From: JALHNI01 sp044226365
GTDB lineage: Bacteria > Acidobacteriota > Terriglobia > Bryobacterales > Bryobacteraceae
Length of the DNA: 64,000 nucleotides
Reading direction: 5' to 3'
Assembly (NCBI GenBank): GCA_044226365.1
Contig: JBGAHE010000001.1
Span: 62,001-126,000 of the forward strand
The notes beneath the pieces were generated by a model. That model was not told the origin of the DNA. It made no database searches and was given only the letters and a program-made list of their open reading frames with translations. Shown piece after piece: positions 17,398 through 25,239 of the stretch. Position 1 is the first letter of the stretch, and each line of letters opens with the position of its first letter. The position numbers and the translations under genes were made by a program.

Positions 17398-19034
17398 CGC
17401 GGCGGCAATGGCTGCTGGCCGCCGCCGCGCCGAGTTCTTCGCCCGGCTTCACCTTCACGGAAGTCACCGCCGCCGCGGGCCTGCGTTTTCGTCATAACTC
17501 CGGCGCGTTCGGCAGTAAGTATCTGCCGGAGACGATGGGCCCCGGCTGTGCGTTTCTGGATTACGACAATGACGGCTGGCCGGACATCCTGCTGTTGAAC
17601 GGCAGCGATTGGCCCGGGCATAAACGTCAACGCAGCACGCTAGCTCTCTATCGCAACAATCGCAACGGCACGTTCACGGACGTGACGCGGGCCGCGGGGC
17701 TCGACTTGGAGATGTATGCGCTGGGCGTGGCGGTGGCCGACTACGACAACGATGGCTATCCAGACCTGTACGTGACAGGGCTCGGCCAGAATCGCTTGCT
17801 GAAGAACAACGGGCGCGGCGCGTTTGTCGACGTGACAGCCAGAAGCGGCTTGGGGAATCGGCAAGCGTTCAGTACGTCGGCGCTTTGGTTCGATTACAAC
17901 CGCGACGGTTTGTTGGACTTGTTCGTGTGCAATTACGTCCGCTGGACGCCGGGCACCGACGTGACTTGCAGTCTCGATGGTAAGAGCAAGGCCTATTGCA
18001 CTCCGGAGGCCTATCGCGGCTCCACTTGTTGGTTGTTTCGCAACAAAGGCGACGGGACGTTCGAGGATGTGACCGCGAGCAGCGGCATCTTTGATTCGAC
18101 GTCGAAGTCGCTGGGAGTGGCGCTGCTCGACTATGACGAAGACGGATGGCCGGATCTGGTGGTGGCGAACGATACCAGCCCCAACCGTCTTTACCGGAAT
18201 CGCCGCAATGGCACTTTTGAGGAGATCGGCCTGCGGGCCGGCATCGCCTTCAGTGAGGACGGCAAGGCCCGGGCGGGCATGGGGATCGACGTGGGTGCGA
18301 CGGACCGTTCGGGACGGCCAGGCATTGCGATCACGAATTTCGACAACGAGATGACCGCGCTCTATCGCCGCAACGGCAATCGCTACGAGGATGCGGCGGG
18401 AGCGACCGGCGTGGCGGCGATCACACGCAACACGCTGGGCTTCGGCTGCCACTTTCTGGATGCGGACCTCGACGGCGCGCTCGATCTGCTGATTGTGAAC
18501 GGACATATCGACGATACGGTGCGGAACGTGCGCCGTGAAGCGTCCTACGCCCAGCCGCCGCATCTGCTGCTGAACGATGGTCAAGGGAAGTTCCGCGATG
18601 TGGCCGCGCAGCTAGGGACCGCGTTTGCCACACCGCGCGTGGGCCGGGGGCTGGCGCTGGCGGACTTCGATCGCGACGGCGACGTGGATGTGCTGATCAC
18701 CACCAACGGCGGGTCGCCGGTGCTTTTCCGGAACGAGGTGCGCAACGGAAACCGTTCCATCCGGTTCCGTTTGCAGGGTAAGAAATCGAACCGGGATGCG
18801 ATCGGCGCGGTGGTGAAGCTGATTGACCGTGGCGAGACGCAATGGCGAATGGTGCACAGCGGGTCCAGCTACCTGTCGCAGTCCGAACTGACGTTGACGT
18901 TCGGGGTGGGCCAGCGCGACCGGATTGCCCGGACGGTGATCCAGTGGCCCAGCGGCCGGGTGGACGAATTCGCGAATCTGGCCACCGGGCGCCTGTATGA
19001 ATGCGTCGAGGAGAGCCAGCCTCAGCCGCGGTGA
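17394..19034 (+). CDS. Exported FG-GAP/VCBS repeat protein with ASPIC/UnbV C-terminus (CRTAC1-like)
   Basis: 546 aa from GTG 17394. A short MTRRQWLLAAAA leader looks like a twin-arginine signal. At least six calcium-binding FG-GAP loops are seen: DYDNDGWPD, DYDNDGYPD, DYNRDGLLD, DYDEDGWPD, DADLDGALD and DFDRDGDVD. These build a beta-propeller. The C-terminal ASPIC/UnbV domain contains RDAIGAVVKL, SGSSYLSQSELTLTFGVG and VIQWPSGRVDEF. Such proteins are common in Acidobacteriota and Planctomycetes, with adhesion or carbohydrate-binding roles proposed. It is translationally coupled to the response regulator, which is unusual for a structural exported protein. Confidence 0.88.
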   Translation: MTRRQWLLAAAAPSSSPGFTFTEVTAAAGLRFRHNSGAFGSKYLPETMGPGCAFLDYDNDGWPDILLLNGSDWPGHKRQRSTLALYRNNRNGTFTDVTRAAGLDLEMYALGVAVADYDNDGYPDLYVTGLGQNRLLKNNGRGAFVDVTARSGLGNRQAFSTSALWFDYNRDGLLDLFVCNYVRWTPGTDVTCSLDGKSKAYCTPEAYRGSTCWLFRNKGDGTFEDVTASSGIFDSTSKSLGVALLDYDEDGWPDLVVANDTSPNRLYRNRRNGTFEEIGLRAGIAFSEDGKARAGMGIDVGATDRSGRPGIAITNFDNEMTALYRRNGNRYEDAAGATGVAAITRNTLGFGCHFLDADLDGALDLLIVNGHIDDTVRNVRREASYAQPPHLLLNDGQGKFRDVAAQLGTAFATPRVGRGLALADFDRDGDVDVLITTNGGSPVLFRNEVRNGNRSIRFRLQGKKSNRDAIGAVVKLIDRGETQWRMVHSGSSYLSQSELTLTFGVGQRDRIARTVIQWPSGRVDEFANLATGRLYECVEESQPQPR

Positions 19035-19080
19035 GCGGTATCCTAATACCTGACATCCACAAAACGGAGGCGGTTGGGCT

Positions 19081-20346
19081 TTGAAGGTTTTGGTTCTGGG
19101 CGGCGGCGGCCGCGAGCATGCTTTGGCTTGGCGATTGGCGCGCGGCGCTTCGGTGCGGCGCGTTTATGTCAGCCCGGGGAATCCCGGCATGGCGAATGTC
19201 GCCGAGTGCGTACCGCTCGAATCTTACACGCCTGAAGAATATCTGGGCCTGGCACAGCGTCTGGGGGTGGACCTCACCGTCGTGGGGCCGGAGGGGCCGC
19301 TCGTGGCCGGTGTCGTCGACCTGTTTCGAGAAGCGGGGAAGCCGATCGTAGGACCGAGTCAGGCCGCCGCGCAGCTCGAAGGCAGCAAGGTTTTCTCGAA
19401 AGAACTGATGAATGAGGCCGGCATTCCCACGGCCCGATTCGCGATCGCCGAGACGGAGGAGGAGGCACTCGCCGCGCTCCCCCGTTTCGAACTGCCGGTG
19501 GTGCTGAAGGCCGATGGCCTGGCGGCGGGCAAGGGTGTGATTGTCGCCAAGACGCGGTCGGAAGCCGAACTCGGCGTGCAGGCTCTCTTCTCTGGTCAAT
19601 TGGCGGGTGCCGCGGGCAAACGGGTGGTGATCGAAGATTTCCTGCCGGGCCGCGAAGTGAGCTTTATCGTGCTCACCGATGGTGAGACGGTGGTGCCGCT
19701 GGCGCCGACGCAGGATCATAAGGCCGTGCACGACAACGACCAGGGTCCGAATACGGGCGGCATGGGCGCTTATTGCCTCGATTCGATTCTGACGACGGCG
19801 GAAACCCAGGAGGCTCTTGATCGGGTGATTTATCCCGCGATCCGCACCATGGCGCAGCGCGGGACGCCCTTCACCGGCTTCTTGTACGCCGGGCTGATGA
19901 TCGGCGAAAAGGGGATGAACGTCCTCGAATTCAACGTGCGCCTGGGCGACCCGGAATGTCAGGCCTTAATGCACCGTCTCAACAGCGATTGGGCGGCCGT
20001 CCTTTACCGGGCGGCCACTGGCAAACTGGCCGGAACCACGCTGAATTGGGATGCTGCGCCGAGTATCTGCGTAGTGGCGGCCGCGGCCGGCTATCCGGGG
20101 CAGGTGCGCCTGGGCGACGCCATCTGCGGCGTGCGGGATGCGGAAGCGGGCGGGGCCGTGGTGTTTCAGGCCGGGACCCGGTTAGTGGACGGTGTGCTCG
20201 AGACCTCCGGTGGTCGCGTGCTGGGGGTGACGGCTTCCGGGGTGGATCTGCGGGCGGCGATCAACCGGGCCTATCTGGGCATGGAGCAGATTAAGTTCGA
20301 GGGCATGCACTTCCGCCGCGACATCGGGGCCAAGGCGCTAAAGTAG
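19081..20346 (+). CDS. purD: Phosphoribosylamine-glycine ligase (GAR synthetase)
   Basis: 421 aa from TTG 19081, giving the family start MKVLVLGGGGREHALAWRL; a GGAGG lies about 12 nt upstream. The ATP-grasp signature includes GPSQAAAQLEGSKVFSKELM, VVLKADGLAAGKGVIVA, DHKAVHDNDQGPNTGGMGAY and FNVRLGDPECQ. It ligates glycine to phosphoribosylamine in step two of purine synthesis. It sits 46 nt after the FG-GAP gene and may be transcribed from it or from its own promoter. A tiny antisense frame (20338-20433) overlaps its stop codon. Confidence 0.96.
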   Translation: MKVLVLGGGGREHALAWRLARGASVRRVYVSPGNPGMANVAECVPLESYTPEEYLGLAQRLGVDLTVVGPEGPLVAGVVDLFREAGKPIVGPSQAAAQLEGSKVFSKELMNEAGIPTARFAIAETEEEALAALPRFELPVVLKADGLAAGKGVIVAKTRSEAELGVQALFSGQLAGAAGKRVVIEDFLPGREVSFIVLTDGETVVPLAPTQDHKAVHDNDQGPNTGGMGAYCLDSILTTAETQEALDRVIYPAIRTMAQRGTPFTGFLYAGLMIGEKGMNVLEFNVRLGDPECQALMHRLNSDWAAVLYRAATGKLAGTTLNWDAAPSICVVAAAAGYPGQVRLGDAICGVRDAEAGGAVVFQAGTRLVDGVLETSGGRVLGVTASGVDLRAAINRAYLGMEQIKFEGMHFRRDIGAKALK

Positions 20347-20433
20347 CCAGAACAGCACCGCGGCGTTGAGTAAAATCGAGCCGCTGAGCAGGATGGGAAA
20401 CCAGCGCGAGTTGAGCGAAAACAGATGGGACAT
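20338..20433 (-). CDS. Possible 31-residue single-helix membrane miniprotein
   Basis: A 31-codon frame starts at ATG 20433 and reads MSHLFSLNSR followed by a hydrophobic helix WFPILLSGSILLNAAVLFWL. It ends within the last codons of the convergent purD gene. It lies downstream of the sodium:solute symporter on the same strand (63 nt after its stop), which fits a small accessory subunit. An inverted repeat GGACC-TATTG-GGTCC (20437-20451) sits just upstream of the start; the Shine-Dalgarno is weak. No homologue is recognised. The well-formed helix is the only positive evidence. Confidence 0.35.
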   Translation of the reverse strand: MSHLFSLNSRWFPILLSGSILLNAAVLFWLL

Positions 20434-20496
20434 CGAGGACCTATTGGGTCCATGATAGCGAAATCTGCAACTGACTTGCAACTCATAAGGCTTGCG

Positions 20497-22068
20497 TTAG
20501 GCAAAATGCCACCACAGGTACAGAATGAAGCCGCCCACCGTGGCCGTGAAGAACACGTCGCCCGTGCGCGTGGCCACCGCGTGAGCCCGGTCAAACACCA
20601 GCCCGCGCAGACGCTCTGAGGTGAACGCCTCGCTGGCTTTGCTGGTGACGAACATGATCATCACGCAGAGCAGGAAGACGACAATGCTGTAGTTCAGGAA
20701 GCTGAACTCCACCACGGCATTGAGGGCGCCCAAGTCCATTTTGAAGGCATTATGCAGGATGTCGAGCAGGAAGCGCCCCGCGCCGAGTAGTCCGCCCACT
20801 ACCAGCGTCGTGAGGGCGGCGCGCGCGGTGGCACCTTTCCAGAGAATGCCGACCAGGAATGTGGCGGTGATCGGCGCCCCGACGTACGCCTGAACGCTTT
20901 GCAGATACTGGTAAATCTCGTTGTTCAGATAGCGGATGAACGGGATCCAGAGAATGGAGAGGACCACCACCGCGCCAGTGGCCAGCCGCCCGACGTGGAC
21001 CAGTTGCTTATCCGAAGCTTCCGGCCGCAGCTTCTTGTAGATGTCCATCGTGATCATCGTGGAGCAGGAGTTAAAGACGCTGCTCAGCGAGGACATGAGC
21101 GCGGCGAGCAAGGCGGCCACCATCAGGCCCATTACGCCGGTGGGCAACAGACGCAGCACCAGGAGCGGATAAGCGTTGTCGCCGGTGACTTCAGTGGGCC
21201 ACAGCGCCTTAGCGATGAGGCCGGGAAGCACGAGGATGAACACGGGCAGAATCTTAAGCGCGGCGCAGAAGAAAGCGCCTTTGCGTGCGGCCTCGACGTT
21301 CTTGGCCGCCAGGGTCTTCTGCACGATCACCTGGTCGGTACACCAATACCAGATCCCGAGAATGAGAGTGCCGAGCGTGGTGCCGATCCAGGGATAGGAC
21401 GGGTCGTTGGCCGGCTTGATCATGTGAAAGAAGTCGGGGGGCAGGGCCGTGCGCAGACCTTCGAAGCCGCCGACTTTATCGAGGCCGATCAGCGTGAGGA
21501 TGATGGCGCCGAAGACGAGGAGTACGGCTTGGAAGAGGTCGGTGTAGATGACGGCGGCGAGTCCGCCGGCGACGGTGTAGATGCCGGTGGCGATCACCAG
21601 GAGGATGGCGGAGGTCATATAATCCCAGCCGAAGACTTCGCGGATGAGGATGCCGCCGGCGAACAGGGACACGGAGATTTTGGTGAAGACGTAAGCCAGG
21701 AGCGAGATCACCGTCAGATACCAGCGGCAGGCGGGGCTGAAACGCTGTTCCAGAAACTCGGGCATCGTATAGACGCGGCTTTGGAGATAGTGGGGGACGA
21801 AAAGCCACCCCAGGATAAAGAGGCAAAAGCTGGCGGACCATTCATAGCAGCCCACTGCGAGGCCCGTGGAGGCGCCCGAGCCCGCCAAGCCGATGAAGTG
21901 TTCGCTCGAGATATTCGTGGCGAACAGCGACGTACCGATGGCGAACCAGCCCACCTGATGACCGGCGAGGAAGTAATCGCGGCTGGAGCGTTCGCCGCGC
22001 GAATGGTACCAGCCAATGGCGAACACGATCAGGAAATAGACGACAATAATGAAGTTATCCAGGTTCAT
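20497..22068 (-). CDS. Sodium:solute symporter (SSS/SLC5 family)
   Basis: 523 aa with about 13 to 14 hydrophobic helices. SSS features are FAIGWYHSRGERSSRDYFLAG, FATNISSEHFIGLAGSGA near helix 1-2 (sodium site region), CTDQVIVQKTLAAKN and AALLAALMSSLSSVFNSCST. It imports a sugar, inositol or other solute with sodium. It is divergent from a sulfatase with only 15 nt between start codons, suggesting joint control and a role in using desulfated sugars. A possible small membrane protein follows. Confidence 0.92.
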   Translation of the reverse strand: MNLDNFIIVVYFLIVFAIGWYHSRGERSSRDYFLAGHQVGWFAIGTSLFATNISSEHFIGLAGSGASTGLAVGCYEWSASFCLFILGWLFVPHYLQSRVYTMPEFLEQRFSPACRWYLTVISLLAYVFTKISVSLFAGGILIREVFGWDYMTSAILLVIATGIYTVAGGLAAVIYTDLFQAVLLVFGAIILTLIGLDKVGGFEGLRTALPPDFFHMIKPANDPSYPWIGTTLGTLILGIWYWCTDQVIVQKTLAAKNVEAARKGAFFCAALKILPVFILVLPGLIAKALWPTEVTGDNAYPLLVLRLLPTGVMGLMVAALLAALMSSLSSVFNSCSTMITMDIYKKLRPEASDKQLVHVGRLATGAVVVLSILWIPFIRYLNNEIYQYLQSVQAYVGAPITATFLVGILWKGATARAALTTLVVGGLLGAGRFLLDILHNAFKMDLGALNAVVEFSFLNYSIVVFLLCVMIMFVTSKASEAFTSERLRGLVFDRAHAVATRTGDVFFTATVGGFILYLWWHFA

Positions 22069-22083
22069 CGATCACGCTAGTAT

Positions 22084-23409
22084 ATGCGACGCCGCGAATT
22101 CCTTTTCACCTCTACCGCCGCATTGGCCCAAGCACATCGGCCGAACATCGTCCTTCTATTAGCCGATGACTTGGGCTACGGCGATGTCGGCTGTTACGGC
22201 CAGAAACAGATCGCCACGCCGAACCTCGACCGCCTGGCGCAGGAGGGTCTGCGCTTCACGCAAGCCTACGCCGGCTCCACCGTCTGTGCGCCTTCCCGCT
22301 GTTGCCTGTTCACCGGCAAGCACACGGGCCACGCGCTGATCCGCGGCAACGGCGCGACCGAGTTGAATGTGGGCCGCGGCGACACAGTCATCTCCGAAGT
22401 GTTGAAGCAGGCCGGGTATCGCAACGGCATCTTCGGCAAGTGGGCGCTGGGGCAGTTGGGCTCCGACGGCTATCCGCTGGAGAAGGGGTTCGACGAGTTC
22501 GCCGGCTTCTTCAGTCAGTTGGCCGCGCACAACTACTATCCGGAGCACATCTCCGACGGCCGCGGCGTCCGTATTCTGAAAGGCAACATGGGGACGCAGA
22601 AGACCGAGTACGCGACCGACTATTTCGCTCAGCGCGCGCTCGACTTCGTTCGCAAGGCCGCTAAGCCCTTCTTCCTCTACTGGCCCACCGTCATCCCCCA
22701 CGCAAACAACGAAATGGGCCGCGACACCGGCAACGGCATGGAAGTGCCGACCGACGCGCCGTACAGCGACAAACCCTGGCCCAAGGTAGAAAAGAACTTT
22801 GCCGCCATGGTGACGCGCCTGGATGCCGATCTCGGCAGGTTGTTGGCCGTGCTGCGAGAAACCGGCCAGGACCAGAATACGCTGATCATCTTTTCGAGCG
22901 ACAACGGTCCGCACCGCGAAGGCGGGCATGACCCGAATTTCTTCGACTCGAACGGACCCTTGCGCGGCATCAAGCGAGACCTTTATGAAGGGGGCATCCG
23001 CGTACCGTTCATCGCGCGATGGCCGGGACGCATCAAGCCCGGCGTGACTGACCAGCCGATCGCGTTTTGGGATATGTTGCCGACGCTGGCGGAACTGGTG
23101 GGCCAGCCCGTGCCAGCGGGCATCGACGGGCTTTCATTCCTGCCCACTCTGCTGGGCAAAGGCGTGCAACGGCAGCACGAATACCTCTACTGGGAGTTCC
23201 ATGAACGCGGCTTCGCGCAGGCGGTGCGACAGGGCAATTGGAAAGCCGTCCGCCAGTCCGGCAAGAGTCAGGTGGAACTTTACGACCTCGCCGCCGACTT
23301 GGGGGAGACGCGGGATGTCGCGGCGGCGCATCCGGAGGTGGCTAAGAAGCTGCTGGGCTACATGGGAACCGCGCGCACGGACTCCAAAGACTTTCCGGTT
23401 CGCGCATGA
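22084..23409 (+). CDS. Formylglycine-dependent sulfatase (second copy)
   Basis: 441 aa. It has a short MRRREFLFTSTAALA twin-arginine-like leader, then RPNIVLLLADDLGYGDVG, CAPSRCCLFTGKHTGH with C68 as the predicted formylglycine, NGIFGKWALG, and IFSSDNGPH. WALG replaces the usual WHLG, a change in an active-site loop histidine worth noting. No clear Shine-Dalgarno precedes ATG 22084. It is divergent from the symporter gene and overlaps thiD by 4 nt (ATGA), so sulfatase and ThiD are made from one transcript. Substrate is unknown. Confidence 0.9.
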   Translation: MRRREFLFTSTAALAQAHRPNIVLLLADDLGYGDVGCYGQKQIATPNLDRLAQEGLRFTQAYAGSTVCAPSRCCLFTGKHTGHALIRGNGATELNVGRGDTVISEVLKQAGYRNGIFGKWALGQLGSDGYPLEKGFDEFAGFFSQLAAHNYYPEHISDGRGVRILKGNMGTQKTEYATDYFAQRALDFVRKAAKPFFLYWPTVIPHANNEMGRDTGNGMEVPTDAPYSDKPWPKVEKNFAAMVTRLDADLGRLLAVLRETGQDQNTLIIFSSDNGPHREGGHDPNFFDSNGPLRGIKRDLYEGGIRVPFIARWPGRIKPGVTDQPIAFWDMLPTLAELVGQPVPAGIDGLSFLPTLLGKGVQRQHEYLYWEFHERGFAQAVRQGNWKAVRQSGKSQVELYDLAADLGETRDVAAAHPEVAKKLLGYMGTARTDSKDFPVRA

Positions 23410-24188
23410 CGCCCGTCGCGCTTACGATCGCCGGCTCAGACCCTTCGGGTGGCGCCGGCATTCAAGCCGATCTCAAGACCTTTCATCAGTTCGGTGTCTA
23501 CGGCGAAGCGGCCATCACGTTGCTCACCGTACAGAACACCCGCGGCGTATCCGCAGTGGAGGTGATGGCGCCGGACTTCGTCAGCGCGCAGGTCCGCGCC
23601 GTGCTTGAGGACATTCCGCCCCACGCGATAAAGACCGGCGCGCTCGGCAGCCGCGCCGTTGTGGAGGCGGTCGCTTATCTGTTGGCTTCGGCCGGTTGCT
23701 CCGTCGTGGTGGATCCAGTGATGATTTCGAAGCACGGGGCGCCCTTGATGTCCGGCGAGGCGCAACAGGCGCTGGTGCGGATGCTGCTGCCGTTGTCCAC
23801 CCTGATCACGCCCAATTTGCCCGAAGCCGAAGCCATCACGGGCCGGGCCGTGACGACGCTCGACGAGATGCGGGACGCAGCACGGGCCATGATCGATCTG
23901 GGCGCACGAGGCGTGCTGATGAAGGGCGGCCATCTGGAAGGCGCCGCGACGGACCTGCTCTGGGTCGACGGCGAATGGCTCGAACTCCCGGCGACTCGCA
24001 TCGAAACCACGCACACGCACGGGACCGGCTGCACCTATTCGGCGGCGATCGCGGCAGGGCTAGCGAAAGGTCAAACGATGACGGCGGCGGTACGCGCCGC
24101 CAAGGCGTTTATCGATGCGGCTATTCGGACGAATCCTGGGCTCGGTGGCGGGTGCGGCCCGGTGAACCATTTCGCGCCGGCACACTAG
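23406..24188 (+). CDS. thiD: Hydroxymethylpyrimidine / phosphomethylpyrimidine kinase
   Basis: 260 aa, usual length. ThiD signatures: TIAGSDPSGGAGIQADLKTF, VYGEAAITLLTVQNT, VVDPVMISKHGAPL, LITPNLPEAEAITG and THTHGTGCTYSAAIAAGLA with the GTGC anion-hole motif. It phosphorylates HMP twice for thiamin synthesis. The start overlaps the sulfatase stop. No other thiamin gene is in the window, so pairing with a sulfatase is odd and may reflect transcription convenience. It abuts the convergent DUF4440 gene with no spacer. Confidence 0.95.
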   Translation: MTPVALTIAGSDPSGGAGIQADLKTFHQFGVYGEAAITLLTVQNTRGVSAVEVMAPDFVSAQVRAVLEDIPPHAIKTGALGSRAVVEAVAYLLASAGCSVVVDPVMISKHGAPLMSGEAQQALVRMLLPLSTLITPNLPEAEAITGRAVTTLDEMRDAARAMIDLGARGVLMKGGHLEGAATDLLWVDGEWLELPATRIETTHTHGTGCTYSAAIAAGLAKGQTMTAAVRAAKAFIDAAIRTNPGLGGGCGPVNHFAPAH

Positions 24189-24599
24189 CTACTGCTTCAA
24201 GCGAGTGGCTTGACGGGCTACCATGCGCCAATGTCCATCGCGATTGACCCAGACGTGGAGCACGTCCATCGGCACGTGGTCGGTGGCGCTGTGCCACAAG
24301 TCGACGCGCGTCTTCACCAAGGCGGTGCTGCCATAAACGCGAATCGTGGGCGTGCCAAACTCCAATTTCGTCGTAACAGACTTCCCGGAGACGATCGCCT
24401 CCATGAACTGCGCCTTGGTCTCGAGCGACCCCTGCGAGTGCGTGTAGATCAGGTCGTCGCTCAGCAGACGGTCGAGCGCTGCCCGATCCCGGCTCAGCAT
24501 CGCCACGCGGAACGATTCCATCGCTTTCATTACCGGCGCGGGGCTGGTATCGGCGGCGTACAGCAGCAGGGCGAGAAAAGACAGGAGAAGCGCTTTCAT
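24189..24599 (-). CDS. Secreted DUF4440 / NTF2-like protein (second)
   Basis: 136 aa. A signal peptide MKALLLSFLALLLYAADTS is followed by MESFRVAMLSRDRAALDRLLSD, YTHSQGSLETKAQFMEAI and LHVWVNRDGHWRMVARQATR, the DUF4440 pattern. It shares architecture and several segments with the protein at 6805-7212, so the two are likely paralogues. The stop touches the thiD stop on the other strand. Function is unknown. Confidence 0.8.
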   Translation of the reverse strand: MKALLLSFLALLLYAADTSPAPVMKAMESFRVAMLSRDRAALDRLLSDDLIYTHSQGSLETKAQFMEAIVSGKSVTTKLEFGTPTIRVYGSTALVKTRVDLWHSATDHVPMDVLHVWVNRDGHWRMVARQATRLKQ

Positions 24600-24610
24600 G
24601 GCGGTTTCTG

Positions 24611-25180
24611 TTATATCGAGGGCTCGGGACCCCGGTCAAGGCGGCGGGGCCGGGCATGCTGCAACAGTTCCAGGTCCTCAACGGCGAAGGTCAACTGACC
24701 GCGGCGCATGCGCGAATAGTCCTCTTCGGTCCAGGAGGCCTTCATGATGCCGGAATTAGAATGCCGGTTGCAGCCCTGCAGCAGGTGCATCACCTCATGG
24801 ACGATGACGTGGGCGAGCAGTTGGGCGGGCGCCAGCGAGCCGCGGCGGTCATTCAGGCGATTCCAGTAAATCCGGATCGTGCGTCCTTCGAAGACAAAGG
24901 CTTCCGCCATCGCGGCGAGGCGGAGGGACTCGGGAGCCCGGGGCAGCAGGTGGAGGCGCAGGCGGCCTTGCCAATCGCTGCAAGTGCGTTCGCGCTTGCA
25001 CCAGTTAAGGGCGATGCCTGCTTGGAAGAGAATCTGCCGGGCGAGGTTCTGAGCCTGGATCACGGAGGGACTGTTCAACTCCGGGCCGCCGATCAAACTG
25101 GCCGAGAGGGAAAGGATCTCCTGTCCGTGCAGGTCCAGGTGGGCGGCGAACATCAGCGCAACGATCAGGTGGCGGGTCAT
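24611..25180 (-). CDS. Small exported zinc metallopeptidase-like protein (metzincin-like with stretched motif)
   Basis: 189 aa with a probable signal peptide (MTRHLIVALMFAAHLDLHGQ). The active-site region VIVHEVMHLLQGCNRHSNSG has H128, E129, H132 and a possible third ligand H140. The Met-turn-like segment SGIM (143-146) follows. The spacing HExxHxxxGxxxH is one residue longer on each side of the glycine than the textbook metzincin motif. I believe similar acidobacterial hypothetical proteins share this spacing. Substrate is unknown. GGAGGA upstream of ATG 25180 serves as Shine-Dalgarno and is buried in a hairpin. Confidence 0.68.
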   Translation of the reverse strand: MTRHLIVALMFAAHLDLHGQEILSLSASLIGGPELNSPSVIQAQNLARQILFQAGIALNWCKRERTCSDWQGRLRLHLLPRAPESLRLAAMAEAFVFEGRTIRIYWNRLNDRRGSLAPAQLLAHVIVHEVMHLLQGCNRHSNSGIMKASWTEEDYSRMRRGQLTFAVEDLELLQHARPRRLDRGPEPSI

Positions 25181-25183
25181 GCA

Positions 25184-25211
25184 GGTCCTCCGCCGTACTT
25201 AGCGGAGGACC
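25184..25211 (-). promoter_or_regulatory. 10-bp hairpin covering the Shine-Dalgarno of the small metallopeptidase gene
   Basis: Arms 25184-25193 and 25202-25211 are perfect inverted repeats (GGTCCTCCGC / GCGGAGGACC) around an 8-nt loop. On the transcript (minus strand) the arm nearer the gene contains GGAGGA, ending four bases before ATG 25180. Folding would hide the ribosome-binding site. It could equally be the terminator of the upstream esterase gene, whose stop is 29 nt away; no T-run follows. Confidence 0.55.
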
Positions 25212-25239
25212 CGGCGGACAGCGGCCAGGGCGGCCGACT

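Noticed and set aside
20466..20485. Two TGCAACT direct repeats after purD
   Set aside because: Only two short copies in a short gap; expected by chance often enough.
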